Part shown: positions 9,701 through 18,209 of the stretch, piece by piece | Layout of the letters: every line of letters begins with the position of its first letter | How positions within the stretch are numbered: the stretch's first letter is position 1 | Assembly: GCF_002023715.1 (NCBI RefSeq) | Contig: NZ_MAHX01000021.1 | Coordinates: 124,001 to 188,000 of the forward strand | DNA from: Elizabethkingia occulta | GTDB taxonomy: Bacteria > Bacteroidota > Bacteroidia > Flavobacteriales > Weeksellaceae | Direction: 5' to 3' | Length of the DNA: 64,000 bases | The notes under the pieces: model-generated | What the model saw: the letters and a program-made list of their open reading frames with translations, nothing else | Told to the model about the DNA's origin: nothing | Databases searched by the model: none | Program-made: the position numbers and the translations under genes

Positions 9701-9791
9701 TTTTGGTGTAAGAATAGATGCCGCCTGTAAGGATTAGAAAAATCAGAATCAATAAGGGGCTTCTGTAGGTTACAAAAAATGACTTTTTCAT
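6762..9791 (-). CDS. RND efflux pump, inner-membrane permease (HAE-1 type)
   Basis: 1009-residue proton-driven RND transporter of the AcrB superfamily. It has the expected two-fold layout: a TM helix at about 10-30, a large periplasmic loop, a TM block around 330-500 with the proton-relay aspartates in GLIIDDAIVVVEQIHR, a second loop, and a TM block around 840-1000. The paired aspartates and absence of a methionine-rich lining favour the drug/hydrophobe class over heavy-metal CusA/CzcA, although substrates cannot be read. It forms a tripartite pump with the adaptor 4 bp upstream and the TolC protein before that. It shares an operon with a two-component system, a PepSY-like protein and a PAP2 phosphatase. 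Confidence 0.9.
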   Translation of the reverse strand: MKKSFFVTYRSPLLILIFLILTGGIYSYTKIQSALFPQVTFPKIKIIADVGQQPISQMTVGVTKVLENAIKKVPDLQILKSTTSRGSCEISAFLSWNVNVGLAKQQVESSINEVRNQLPPETNITVEKMNPSILPVMGYSLNSDTKDPIALKQLALYTIKPFLSQVPGVSEIRVIGGQDKEFRVVMNQQMMARLGITSTTVEQAINNTNFIKSNGYSSDFRYLYLTLTDAQIRNENQLKNLVISNNGNRIVLLGDIADINIHQAKQYIKVNANGKESILIAVIQQPNANVVELTKAMNAKINDLQKTLTKDVVLKPYYVQADFVNDSIKSVTDALWIGLLLAIIVAVIFLRSWKASAVILITIPITLSLTLLVLYAIGETFNIMTLGAIAAAIGLIIDDAIVVVEQIHRTHEEHPEESSRSLVQKAINYLLKAMVGSSLSTIVIFLPFTLMSGVAGAYFKVMTNTMIITLVCSFFATWLLLPIVYLLFSSVKIKEKNLQHHDVKERKWVGFFIHKPIFSYIFIVLLIMSTVFILPNISTGFLPEMDEGSIVLDYKSPPGTSLEETDRELKIVEKIIVSNPDVAAYSRRTGTQMGFFITEPNTGDYLIQLKKNRNKTTAEVTDDIRSKIEVSGLPLTVDFGQVISDMLGDLMSSVQPIEIKIFGTDQKVIEDYSKKVSDIVAKVNGTADVFDGIVIAGPSMIVTPKLQTLAQYQIPLPDFQRQLQANLDGNVAGNIFDQVQFTPIRLLYNNRTNQSLSDINNSMISLPNGTLKPLSEFATVNITSGSAEVNREDLQTLGIVTARLDNGDLGGTIKEIQKQIEQKIKLPTGYNIVYGGAYAEQQRSFKELLIILGISCLLVFSVMLFLFRNITVAFLILFISVLGISGGILLLFLTNTPLNVGSYTGLIMMVGIIGENAIFTYLQFHESLTSKTKEQALIYAISTRLRPKLMTALGAIIALMPLALGIGTGAQMHQPLAIAVIGGFLVALPLLLIVFPTLLNKIQLKQTEE

Positions 9792-9795
9792 CTGA

Positions 9796-10722
9796 TTATT
9801 GTTTTTTTATTTTTACTATTGCAGTATCGCTTAATCCAAAGTTTCCGGAAGTAACAACTCTGTCTTTTGTTGAGAGATTTCCCGATATGATCTGGATATA
9901 TTCATCGGTTTCTGCGCCTTTTACAATAGGTGTTTTTACAGCAGTGGTGTCATTAAGCATTTTCATTACCCAAAAAGAAGACTGTGTTTCATCACTTAGT
10001 ACTGCCATTTTAGGAACTGTTAACCCGAAGGCTGTTGATTTGGAAAAGCTAACTGTACCAATTAAATTTTCCGGGATATTGTCGCTGTGAGGAACTTTTA
10101 AAAGAACCTTTACTGTTTGGGATACGGGATCTACTGTAGGCATTACTTTGGCGACTTTAGCAGGTAAACTGCTGCCATCGGGTAATTTTACCGATAGAGA
10201 GCTTTTATCTTTTATCAGTTGTAAATATTCATAGGGTACATCTACTACAAATCCGAAGCTGGAAGCATCAGTAATAGTTGCCAGAATTTCTCCATCCTGT
10301 ACATAATCACCTATCTGATGGTTTAACATGACTACATATCCTGTTGCAGGACTAACTACGGTTGTTGTTCCGTTAAATCTGAAAGATTTGTCCAGTTTGT
10401 TAATGGTATTACCCAAAGCTCTGGCTTCTTTGGTTTGTAATCCAAAAAGGACAGAACCCTGAGTTATTCGATCACCAAGCCTTACTTTCATACTGATGAT
10501 ATAACCGGTACTATTCGCCTTTGCATCCGATTTTAGCAAATAGGTTGCTGTTGCATTCAGTGTAACGTTATTGTCAAGATGAATTGTATCGGATGGATAT
10601 GCAACATTTACTTCCGTTTTGGGCTTGGCATCAGGTTTTGCTTCTTCAGCAGAGGGTGCCTCATTTTTTTTGCAGCTAAGTATAGAAACACTAAATAATA
10701 TGAGGTATAAAAACTTTTTCAT
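9796..10722 (-). CDS. RND efflux periplasmic adaptor (MFP), lipoprotein
   Basis: 308-residue HlyD/AcrA-family membrane-fusion protein that bridges the RND permease and TolC. An SPII signal ends at Cys17 (SVSILSCKK), so it is lipid-anchored in the periplasm. After a charged linker it shows the lipoyl/barrel-sandwich halves (VRLGDRITQGSVLFG and ATGYVVMLNHQIGDYVQDGE), a beta-barrel region and a C-terminal membrane-proximal domain. The alpha-hairpin is very short, as in some heavy-metal and Bacteroidetes adaptors. It lies 4 bp before the permease and 2 bp after the TolC gene, clearly in one operon. Confidence 0.9.
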   Translation of the reverse strand: MKKFLYLILFSVSILSCKKNEAPSAEEAKPDAKPKTEVNVAYPSDTIHLDNNVTLNATATYLLKSDAKANSTGYIISMKVRLGDRITQGSVLFGLQTKEARALGNTINKLDKSFRFNGTTTVVSPATGYVVMLNHQIGDYVQDGEILATITDASSFGFVVDVPYEYLQLIKDKSSLSVKLPDGSSLPAKVAKVMPTVDPVSQTVKVLLKVPHSDNIPENLIGTVSFSKSTAFGLTVPKMAVLSDETQSSFWVMKMLNDTTAVKTPIVKGAETDEYIQIISGNLSTKDRVVTSGNFGLSDTAIVKIKKQ

Positions 10723-10724
10723 GA

Positions 10725-11990
10725 CTATTGAATGATTAAATATTGCATTTGATTTTGCAGATTGAATAAAGTCGACTTATACTGGATGATATTGCCTTTA
10801 AGGCTAAGTAAATTATTGATCGACAAAATAAAGTCTACCATCCGAACATCTCCGGTAGGTAGTTGTTTGGCGTTGGCTTCTACCAAAGTCTTTGCATAAT
10901 TAATCTGTTGATTGGCTGTTTCGATCATCTTGTAATATTGATCCATCTGATTCTGGATCTGAAAAATCTGCTGTTGGTACTGTCTTTCTGTTTGTTCCAG
11001 ATATTTTTGACGTGTTTGTAATGCCAGCTGGTTTTGTTGTAGAAGCATTTTCTTCTGATGCCCATCGTATATAGGAATTGAAACGCCCACACCAACTCCT
11101 AATCCAAAATTTTTATAAGCAGTCTGGGCGAATGAACTCTGATATCCTCCATCGGAAAATGCCATTATTTTTGGCTTATAGTTGTATTTTATAATTTCGC
11201 TATCATTGGCAATTTTCAGACTATCAGCTTTAAATGACTGAGTATATAAACTTTCTTTAAAACTAACAGGAGAAAGTATCTTTTTGATATGAGGCTCCTC
11301 CAAAGGAGGAAATCGGGTATCTACAATACCACATAAATAATTCAGGAGGGCATAATTGCTTTGCCATTCTGCTTGCTGCTGCTGTAAAGTAAGCTCATTT
11401 TGCTGTAAAGTAACCTTAAAAGTAAGATAGTCCGTTTGTTTAAAAACAGAGCTCTGTGTCAATTTTTTCAGGATTATATCTTCCTGATTGAGTAGACTGA
11501 TTATTTCCCTGCTTAATTCATAGCGCTGCTGACTGGAATAAGTTGCAATATACTGATCGGTAATCTGTTTATTTAGCGTTTGGATGCTTAGATTTTTTTG
11601 TACTAAAATTTGTCCAATATTTGCGTCATAGGCTTTTAACCTTGTATTAAGATTATTTCGGCTGATAAATTCTTTTACAACTCTTACACCTGTAAACAAG
11701 GATTGCCCATTGGTTAGGGCATTGTCGTACCCCCATCCTTTGATATTAGGTGAATACCCGGCAGTAGCTTCTCCGGTAACAATAAAACCATAAGTAGCTC
11801 TTAATTTCAGGCTGTCAATTTTATTGGAGGTTACCTGATTGTTGTAATCATTGAGCAGCGGACTATTTGTCTGTGCCGCTTTAATAAAATAAGATAAGGC
11901 AGGCGCAGTTTGTGCTTTTACTGAAAAGCAGAGCGATAAAGTAATCAAAACCGAAAACCATCGAACGGGATATTTATAAATAGTGTCCAT
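10725..11990 (-). CDS. TolC-family outer-membrane efflux protein
   Basis: Outer-membrane channel of the tripartite pump. The ATG at 11990 is preferred to one 27 nt upstream because it leaves a clean signal peptide (MDTIYKYPVRWFSVLITLSL to SVKAQ); this gives about 421 residues. The mature protein has long amphipathic helices rich in Gln and Asn with internal repeat symmetry, typical of the OEP fold, and the short beta segment GVGVGVSIPIYDGHQKKM matches the family pattern. The reading frame ends 2 bp before the adaptor start. A terminator-like hairpin separates it from the PepSY-like gene upstream. Confidence 0.88.
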   Translation of the reverse strand: MDTIYKYPVRWFSVLITLSLCFSVKAQTAPALSYFIKAAQTNSPLLNDYNNQVTSNKIDSLKLRATYGFIVTGEATAGYSPNIKGWGYDNALTNGQSLFTGVRVVKEFISRNNLNTRLKAYDANIGQILVQKNLSIQTLNKQITDQYIATYSSQQRYELSREIISLLNQEDIILKKLTQSSVFKQTDYLTFKVTLQQNELTLQQQQAEWQSNYALLNYLCGIVDTRFPPLEEPHIKKILSPVSFKESLYTQSFKADSLKIANDSEIIKYNYKPKIMAFSDGGYQSSFAQTAYKNFGLGVGVGVSIPIYDGHQKKMLLQQNQLALQTRQKYLEQTERQYQQQIFQIQNQMDQYYKMIETANQQINYAKTLVEANAKQLPTGDVRMVDFILSINNLLSLKGNIIQYKSTLFNLQNQMQYLIIQ

Positions 11991-12098
11991 ACAGACTATT
12001 TCAAATTGTTGATCCAAAGATGGGATCCAATTCTGTTGAGATTCTGAATTTTTGAATTTTGGATTGTTTTTTAATCAGAAATTAATAAACAAAAAAAC

Positions 12099-12114
12099 CG
12101 GTTATTTCTAACCG
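12099..12114 (-). terminator. Intra-operon terminator or attenuator
   Basis: On the minus strand CGGTTA-GAAA-TAACCG is followed by GTTTTTTTG, a short hairpin with a tetraloop and T-run. It lies between the PepSY-like gene (ends 12146) and the TolC gene, so it may end transcripts of the regulatory genes or reduce read-through into the pump genes. Confidence 0.55.
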
Positions 12115-12145
12115 ATTCCTTATCAATATTTTATTTTCTATGAGG

Positions 12146-12574
12146 TTAATCCTTTTTTAATTCAACAAAATTACCTTTAACATCGAATAATGCATCTCCA
12201 GATTTTACTTCGGCTTCATAAAGAACTGAGCCATTTGCCTTGGTAATTTTAGCAGCCTCTTTTATAGTACCTAGCTTGTGCTGCACGATGTATTGAGGTA
12301 CCGAAGCAGGAAGTTGGTCGGGAGTTATTTCAACTTCACTTTCTTCCAATGTGCCAGCTGCGGTATATAATACGCTCATTTTTTTTCCGTTTTGCTTAAA
12401 ACCAGCTTCATATTTTCCAGCTTCTTTTTCCCATTTTGGTTTAATGCTCGGATGATTTTTTTGAAATGCCTGCTCTACAGCCAAAGGAACTTTAATATTT
12501 TCACTTTTTTTTTGTGCTAATGCCGCTGTACTAAATCCTGTTGCAAATAGCAACGCTAAAATTGTCATTTTCAT
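12146..12574 (-). CDS. PepSY-like periplasmic protein
   Basis: 142-residue exported protein. The signal peptide ends at LAQ (residue 21), followed by a compact PepSY-like (PF11396-type) double repeat: VEQAFQKNHPSIKPKWEKEA and the second unit around VPQYIVQHKLGTIKEAAKI. Family members are small periplasmic proteins, often next to two-component systems and thought to modulate sensors or proteases. It sits directly downstream of the histidine kinase (80 bp) in the same direction, before the pump genes. A role as accessory to the kinase is inference. The catalytic or binding function is not known. Confidence 0.72.
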   Translation of the reverse strand: MKMTILALLFATGFSTAALAQKKSENIKVPLAVEQAFQKNHPSIKPKWEKEAGKYEAGFKQNGKKMSVLYTAAGTLEESEVEITPDQLPASVPQYIVQHKLGTIKEAAKITKANGSVLYEAEVKSGDALFDVKGNFVELKKD

Positions 12575-12654
12575 TTTACATTTTTTTTTAATTGATGTTG
12601 TAAAACTCAGTAGACATTCTGTAGAGATCCTGAATTTTTTTAAATCATTAGCAA

Positions 12655-13905
12655 TTAATTGAAATTAATAGTAAACAGGTGCATATGATCTATAAACTGG
12701 TATTGAATATTGTAATGATACAAGTCACATATCTTTTTGCTTATTTCAAGGCCCAGTCCAATGCTATTGGTGTTTTTTGATTGTTTTTTAAAGCGTTGGA
12801 ATAGTTCTTTTTCATTGAGCTCTTCCTTTCCATAATTGGCAATAATGAGTTTTTGATGAGATGTTTTTACAGAAACTATACCGGTGCTTTCAGAGTGTCT
12901 TATGGCATTGGATAAAATATTTCCAATTAAAATATCAATAAGAATCGGATTGGCAATAACTTCAATTTCGCTGTCCATCTTAACTTCCCAATGTATATTT
13001 TTTTGTGAAGCCGGCTCATCATATTGGTTCAGTAATTTTTGAATACGAGTGCTAATTTTTAGTTTTTCAGTATCCGGAAACTGATTGTTTTCGATTTTAG
13101 TAAGCAATAATAAAGTACGGTTAAGGCGCTGCATTTTGTTTCCGGCCATGGAAATTCCTTCAATCAATTCGGCCTGCTCCAGAGAAATGGGAGAAGTCTG
13201 CATAAGCAGTTCTATGTTGCTTTGCATGACTGCTATAGGAGTTTGAAGTTCATGCGATGCATTCTCTGTAAACTCCTTTTGTGTTTTATATAGTTTCTGG
13301 TTACGCTTTATAAGGGTCTTAATAGAATCTCCTAAATTTTTAAACTCTTCAATATTGGTAGGCATAAATTGATAATCATTATTGCTATCTACCCTATAAA
13401 GACTTAGCTTATGAACGATATCGTTAAAGGGTTTCCAAAGTTTTTTAGAGAGTTGAAAATTAATAGCAACTAAACCTGACAATAAAACTACAACCAGAAT
13501 TAATTGTAGCACCAATATGCTATTGAGTAGGTCTTCATCCTCAATCATAGATTTCTGAATCCTTATTTCATATGCTTTACCATTAATAATTGTGTTTGAA
13601 ATAGAAATCCGGTGCATAACTGTTTCGTTGTCATCGGGTATAAAAACGGGCTGATTGTATAAAGAGTCAAAAATTTTAGGATTATTTGACTGGCGGACAA
13701 TAATGCTGTTTTCAAAGGAAATAAAATTATCAGGTTTTGTCGTTTTTAACTGTTTTTCGATCCAGACTTTTTGATGGTTTATGTTTTCATCCAGACTTTT
13801 CAGCATCAGGTATCTCAAGGAAAAATAGAATACAGGAACGGCTATTAATAAAATAATAATAGCATAAACAACATAACGGCGTGATATGTAGTTGATCAGT
13901 TTCAT
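12655..13905 (-). CDS. Sensor histidine kinase
   Basis: 416-residue membrane sensor kinase of the OmpR-partner class. TM1 spans about 12-34, a periplasmic sensor of roughly 90 residues follows, then TM2 about 128-150, a HAMP-like linker, the dimerisation H-box with His218 (NASHELQTPIAVM), and a HATPase domain with the N-box ILIGNILSNAIRHS and G-box region SIGLGLEISKKIC. It starts one base after the response-regulator stop, so the pair is tightly coupled. The stimulus is unknown; the downstream efflux genes suggest envelope or toxicant stress. Confidence 0.92.
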   Translation of the reverse strand: MKLINYISRRYVVYAIIILLIAVPVFYFSLRYLMLKSLDENINHQKVWIEKQLKTTKPDNFISFENSIIVRQSNNPKIFDSLYNQPVFIPDDNETVMHRISISNTIINGKAYEIRIQKSMIEDEDLLNSILVLQLILVVVLLSGLVAINFQLSKKLWKPFNDIVHKLSLYRVDSNNDYQFMPTNIEEFKNLGDSIKTLIKRNQKLYKTQKEFTENASHELQTPIAVMQSNIELLMQTSPISLEQAELIEGISMAGNKMQRLNRTLLLLTKIENNQFPDTEKLKISTRIQKLLNQYDEPASQKNIHWEVKMDSEIEVIANPILIDILIGNILSNAIRHSESTGIVSVKTSHQKLIIANYGKEELNEKELFQRFKKQSKNTNSIGLGLEISKKICDLYHYNIQYQFIDHMHLFTINFN

Positions 13906-14580
13906 CTAGTATTCAAATTTATATCCCATCCCATAAATAGACTTTAGGTAGTCATTACAGCCTACGGTTGCAAGCTTTTTTTTCATGTTCTTAATATGAG
14001 CATATATAAAATCATAATTGTCATAAACATCCGCATTTTCTCCGGAGAGGTGCTCTGCAATTGCTGTTTTGGAAAGAACCCGATTTTTATTAATGGTAAA
14101 ATAGAGCAGTAGGTCATATTCTTTTCTGGTGAAATCGATTGTCTGATTGTTGGCAGTAACCGTTTTGGCCAATGTGTCAATGGTAATTTCATGAAATACC
14201 AGAATATTGCCACCATTAAATCTTCGACGACGTATTACAGCAGCAATACGTGCGCTTAGTTCTGATAAATGAAAAGGTTTCGGAATATAGTCATCTGCAC
14301 CCAGGGTTAATCCTACTATTTTGTCATCAATAGAATCTTTGGCGGAAATAATAATTACACCATCAGTTTTGTCATTTTCTTTTAAAACCTTTAAAATATT
14401 CAATCCATTACCGTCAGGTAGAGAAATGTCAAGTAGAATGCAGTCATAATCATACGAGTCTACCTTTTCAATCGCAGTATTGAAGTTTGTGGCTATTTCA
14501 CAGAGATAATTTTCCTGCTTCAGATAGGCGACAATGCTTTTGCTCAATGCAATTTCGTCCTCAATAATGAGTATTTTCAT
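13906..14580 (-). CDS. OmpR-family response regulator
   Basis: 224-residue two-component regulator. The receiver domain (1-118) has acidic pocket residues in IIEDE, phospho-acceptor Asp51 (ILLDISLPDG) and the conserved Lys in ISAKDS. The C-terminal winged-helix domain (about 125-224) carries the Trans_reg_C signature ending GMGYKFEY. It is the first gene of the minus-strand block leading to the PepSY-like protein and the RND pump, so it probably autoregulates the block. The plus-strand AraC gene begins about 190 bp away in the opposite direction. Confidence 0.92.
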   Translation of the reverse strand: MKILIIEDEIALSKSIVAYLKQENYLCEIATNFNTAIEKVDSYDYDCILLDISLPDGNGLNILKVLKENDKTDGVIIISAKDSIDDKIVGLTLGADDYIPKPFHLSELSARIAAVIRRRRFNGGNILVFHEITIDTLAKTVTANNQTIDFTRKEYDLLLYFTINKNRVLSKTAIAEHLSGENADVYDNYDFIYAHIKNMKKKLATVGCNDYLKSIYGMGYKFEY

Positions 14581-14773
14581 ACTGTCATTTTATTCAAAAA
14601 TAGAATTAAAATCTGAATGAAAACTGAATTTATGAAAATATTAATTACAACGAGAAATATTTAACAGGGAATAGTAATATATCCCGCAAATGCTTTATTA
14701 GATCAGTTTTTCTTTTAATCACCACCATTATACTTAAGGGATTTTCACTACTTTTAAACTCTGAATTTTCACT

Positions 14774-15655
14774 ATGAATTCTATCTCTGTACTTCATATG
14801 AGCCTCTTTCAGGAGGATAATACGGTTTCTGGTTTTTATTTTAATACCATGAAAGGTCATCTGAAGAGTAGTCATAAGCATATTGAAAAGCCTCACCGCC
14901 ATGATTTTTATGTGACTGTACTATTTACGCATGGAAGCGGAGTACATGAAATTGACTTTCAAAGTTATGACGTCCAACCTGGTAGTTTATTCTTCCTTTC
15001 ACCAGGGCAGATACACAGTTGGGAGCTTTCGGACGATACGGAAGGTTATATCTTCTTTTTTTCACAGGAATACTATAACATGCATTATGTGAATCAGAAA
15101 CTAAAAAGCTTTCCTTTTTTTGCGTCGGTATCCTTTCCCAGAAAACTCCAGTTGGATACTCAGAACTTGAAGAAAATTAATTTTCTGTTTACAGAGCTTC
15201 AGGAAGAAAGTCTACAGGAGAACCTGATGCAGAAAGAGAATATTCTGGCTCTTATTACTAGGGTTTATATTCAGTCCACAAGACTATTTTCAAAAGATCA
15301 GCAACTACTAAACCCAGGTAGTGTTTTTTCATATATCCACCATTATCAGCAGTTCGAAGCGCTTTTAGAAGAGCATTTCCTGACCCAGAAATCCAGTTCT
15401 TATTATGCAGATTTGCTGGGAATTACGGCTAAGCATCTTAATCGCATTACGCAGACAATAGTACAAAAAAAGGCTTCCGATGTTATTACCGAAAGGGTAA
15501 TACTGGAAGCCAAAAGAATGTTGATTTATGTGAACGAAAGCCTTACAGATATTGCTTTTAAACTGGGCTTTGAGGAGTACTCCTATTTCTCAAGAGTATT
15601 TAGTAAAAATACAGGAGAGACTCCTTCGCATTTCGTTCTGAGGCACAAATCATAG
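14774..15655 (+). CDS. AraC-family transcriptional regulator
   Basis: 293-residue regulator with an N-terminal cupin ligand domain (HRHDFYVTVLFTHGSG, PGSLFFLSPGQIHSW) and a C-terminal pair of helix-turn-helices (about 190-290) with DLLGITAKHLNRITQ and the AraC signature DIAFKLGFEEYSYFSRVFSK. It is divergent from the two-component/efflux block and ends 17 bp before the convergent CcoG gene, with no obvious terminator between them. Target genes cannot be deduced; the efflux block and itself are candidates. The start used is the first Met. Confidence 0.88.
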   Translation: MNSISVLHMSLFQEDNTVSGFYFNTMKGHLKSSHKHIEKPHRHDFYVTVLFTHGSGVHEIDFQSYDVQPGSLFFLSPGQIHSWELSDDTEGYIFFFSQEYYNMHYVNQKLKSFPFFASVSFPRKLQLDTQNLKKINFLFTELQEESLQENLMQKENILALITRVYIQSTRLFSKDQQLLNPGSVFSYIHHYQQFEALLEEHFLTQKSSSYYADLLGITAKHLNRITQTIVQKKASDVITERVILEAKRMLIYVNESLTDIAFKLGFEEYSYFSRVFSKNTGETPSHFVLRHKS

Positions 15656-15672
15656 AAAACATAGGAATATAA

Positions 15673-17109
15673 TTATAAAGCAAATTTGAAAGGACCTTCG
15701 AAAGTCGTATTGTAAGAGGTAATCATTTTTCCTTTTTCATCAAAGATGCCTATTGTAATATTCTGCTTACTTAGTCGCATTTCTTTTTCCGGAAAGGCTA
15801 TACTGACATTCCCTTTTATAATTTCATTTTCTTTCAATACTATTTTTACAGGGCCATAATAGGTAATAGTAGCATTCGAAGGGTTCAGTACTTTTATGGT
15901 GATGACTTTTTTAGAGTTCTCCTTATTCAGAAATGTATAAGTATAAAGGTTATTTATTTTTCCGTCAGTTACTTGGAAAGTAGTTCCCGGAACTTTCAGA
16001 AACTTGGCTTCCATGCTTCCTCTGTCATACATCAGATAGCCCACTAGTCCGATTAATAAAGATAGCGCAACAGTAGTAGCCTTCATTCTTGGTGTAAATC
16101 TGAACTTTGTGCCGGCTTCTATTTCCTGCTCTGTAGCATAGCGCACCAGTCCCTTTGGTAAGCCTACCTTTTCCATAATTTCGTCACAGGCATCAATACA
16201 GGCAGTACAGTTAATACATTCCAGCTGTTGTCCGTTTCTAATATCAATCCCTGTAGGGCATACAACTACACATTGATTACAATCTATACAATCTCCTTTT
16301 CCCAAGGCTTTACGATCTTCATTATTTCTCCATTTCGAACGGTTTTCACCTCTTTTGTAATCATAATAAACATTGATCGTCTGTTTGTCAATCAGTACAC
16401 CTTGTAATCTTCCGTATGGACATATCAGTGTACAAACCTGTTCTCTAAGCCATGAGAAAACAAAGTAAAATAACCCTGTAAACACAATCATTACAATAAA
16501 GTTTACAGGATTGGCAGCCGGACCTTCCTGCATTATTTTAAAAACTTCTTCATAACCTACGATGTACATAAACATAAAGTGCGTAATGATAACCGCGATC
16601 AGTAAGAATACTGACCATTTCAGAAGACGTTTTCTTATTTTTTCCGCATTCCATTCCTGTTTGTCCAGTTTCATCTGTTTGTTTCGATCTCCCTCGATCC
16701 AGTATTCTATTTTACGGAATATCATTTCCATAAAGATAGTCTGCGGACAAAGCCAGCCGCAGAAAATCCTTCCGAATACAATACTGAAAAGCATTACAAA
16801 TATTACAGATGTTACGGCTCCGATAGCCAGAATAAAAAAGTCCTGAAGATAAAAGGGCTGTCCGAAAATAAAGAAATGCCTATCCAGAATGTTGAACAGA
16901 AAGAACGGGTTGTTATTGATTTTCAGAAAAGGTAATATGAAAAATATCCCTAACAGTACATAGCTGGTATAATTCCGGTAATTGGTGAATTTTCCTTTTG
17001 GCTTTCTGGGAAAAACCCATTTTCTTTTTCCGGTTTTGTCCATTGTTCCGACTTCGTTACGGAAACTTTCTTCCTGAATATCTACAGGCGCCTGGAATTG
17101 AGTATTCAT
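15673..17109 (-). CDS. ccoG: Cytochrome c oxidase accessory protein CcoG (RdxA/FixG)
   Basis: Membrane polyferredoxin involved in copper reduction and delivery for cbb3 oxidase assembly. It has NapH-like cysteine motifs (GRIFCGWLCPQT and REQVCTLICPYG), two 4Fe-4S clusters (CIDCNQCVVVCP and CINCTACIDACDE), five or so membrane helices and a C-terminal IgG-like FixG domain. The ATG at 17109 is chosen over one 57 nt upstream because family members start with a short hydrophilic stretch; this gives 478 residues. No ccoNOP genes are in the window, so it is separated from its oxidase here. A TGAT-N4-ATCA palindrome lies about 180 bp upstream. Confidence 0.92.
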   Translation of the reverse strand: MNTQFQAPVDIQEESFRNEVGTMDKTGKRKWVFPRKPKGKFTNYRNYTSYVLLGIFFILPFLKINNNPFFLFNILDRHFFIFGQPFYLQDFFILAIGAVTSVIFVMLFSIVFGRIFCGWLCPQTIFMEMIFRKIEYWIEGDRNKQMKLDKQEWNAEKIRKRLLKWSVFLLIAVIITHFMFMYIVGYEEVFKIMQEGPAANPVNFIVMIVFTGLFYFVFSWLREQVCTLICPYGRLQGVLIDKQTINVYYDYKRGENRSKWRNNEDRKALGKGDCIDCNQCVVVCPTGIDIRNGQQLECINCTACIDACDEIMEKVGLPKGLVRYATEQEIEAGTKFRFTPRMKATTVALSLLIGLVGYLMYDRGSMEAKFLKVPGTTFQVTDGKINNLYTYTFLNKENSKKVITIKVLNPSNATITYYGPVKIVLKENEIIKGNVSIAFPEKEMRLSKQNITIGIFDEKGKMITSYNTTFEGPFKFAL

Positions 17110-17569
17110 TACTTTCTTATTTTCTGATATCAGATAGTAGGGAAGGGTCGGTAATAGACTTATCATATTGTTCCCTGTTTTTCTGATATTATTGTTCCTT
17201 ATGCAAAGCTCCTAATTATAAGATAAGGCCACTAACATTATATTCTTCTGGAATTGTACAATTCGGACATTTTATAAAAATACAATATGATATAGATCAT
17301 GGCAGATCTATTTATTTTAGCAGGATTTATGTTGTTGAATTTTTACCGATTATTCTGAGGCAATAACTAGTAGGAAAATAACTGCACAAAAATGATATCA
17401 ATCAACAATTGGAAAATTTACGTTTGGAAATGACTTTGCTGAATGAAATTAAAAAAGCAGCGGATAAGTTTTTTTTTGAATGTACAATAATGATTAGATT
17501 TGAATACTGGATCTGGTATGTAACCTATGGAAGTTTACGAAGAAAATAAAATGATGAAAAAATTTCGAA
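17110..17569. other. 460-bp divergent intergenic region
   Basis: Spacer between ccoG (minus) and the Crp/Fnr gene (plus). Apart from the Fnr-like palindrome at 17288-17299 no structured element or convincing small gene was seen. Confidence 0.4.
17288..17299. promoter_or_regulatory. Possible Fnr/Crp-type half-site pair
   Basis: TGATATAGATCA fits the core TGAT-N4-ATCA of Fnr/Crp boxes, and the next base on each side (A and T) also pairs. It is in the divergent region between ccoG, a typical Fnr target, and a Crp/Fnr-family regulator gene. Chance occurrence is possible in AT-rich DNA. Confidence 0.35.
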
Positions 17570-18157
17570 ATGACTAAATTATTTGAAGATTACTTATCCT
17601 CAATAGAAGAACTATCAACTGAGGAAATCAGCTTTTCTTTACAGTTCTTCAAACCGATTCTGCTAAAAAAAGGTGAGTTTTTCATTCAAGAGGGTGTACA
17701 CTGCCCTTATATTGGATTTATCGCTAATGGTGCTGTAAAAGCTTTTGCTATAAATAAAGAAGGAAAGGAAAATATAACCTGCTTCAAATTTGAAAATGAA
17801 TTTGTTACTTCATTTCAGGAGTTTATAACACAGCAAAAATCCAGAAGGAGTATCAGGGCTATTGAAGATAGTATAATTTATAGGATAAGTTACCCGGACT
17901 ATAAGGATCTCCTTAGTCAGGTGAGCACTTGGAATAATGTTATTAAATTGGTTATTGAACAGGAATATAGCCAAAAGGAGCGTTATATGCTTAATTACAA
18001 TAATAAATCGGCGGTAGATAAATACCATCATATCCTTTCTAACGAACCTATGCTCGTTAAGCGCATAACGACGCAGGATCTGGCATCCTATTTGGGAATT
18101 ACACAACGATCGCTTACGCGGGCGAAAGGACAGATACACAAACCTAATGTATTATAG
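17570..18157 (+). CDS. Crp/Fnr-family transcriptional regulator
   Basis: 195-residue regulator with an N-terminal cyclic-nucleotide-binding fold (about 10-120; LLKKGEFFIQEGVHCPYIGF then IANGAVKAF) and a short C-terminal helix-turn-helix (ITTQDLASYLGITQRSLTRAK). There are no clustered cysteines for an Fnr iron-sulfur centre. The HTH is of the small Bacteroidetes type, and the protein ends soon after the recognition helix. A metallo-hydrolase gene follows 52 bp downstream on the same strand and may be co-transcribed. The ligand is unknown. Confidence 0.85.
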   Translation: MTKLFEDYLSSIEELSTEEISFSLQFFKPILLKKGEFFIQEGVHCPYIGFIANGAVKAFAINKEGKENITCFKFENEFVTSFQEFITQQKSRRSIRAIEDSIIYRISYPDYKDLLSQVSTWNNVIKLVIEQEYSQKERYMLNYNNKSAVDKYHHILSNEPMLVKRITTQDLASYLGITQRSLTRAKGQIHKPNVL

Positions 18158-18209
18158 GACAAATGTCCTTATTTTGACGTGATCAGCGATGTAGATTTGC
18201 ACCAAAAAT

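Noticed and set aside
14645-14902. 85-codon minus-strand frame between the response regulator and AraC genes
   Set aside because: Overlaps the AraC start and the divergent promoter region; no recognisable features.
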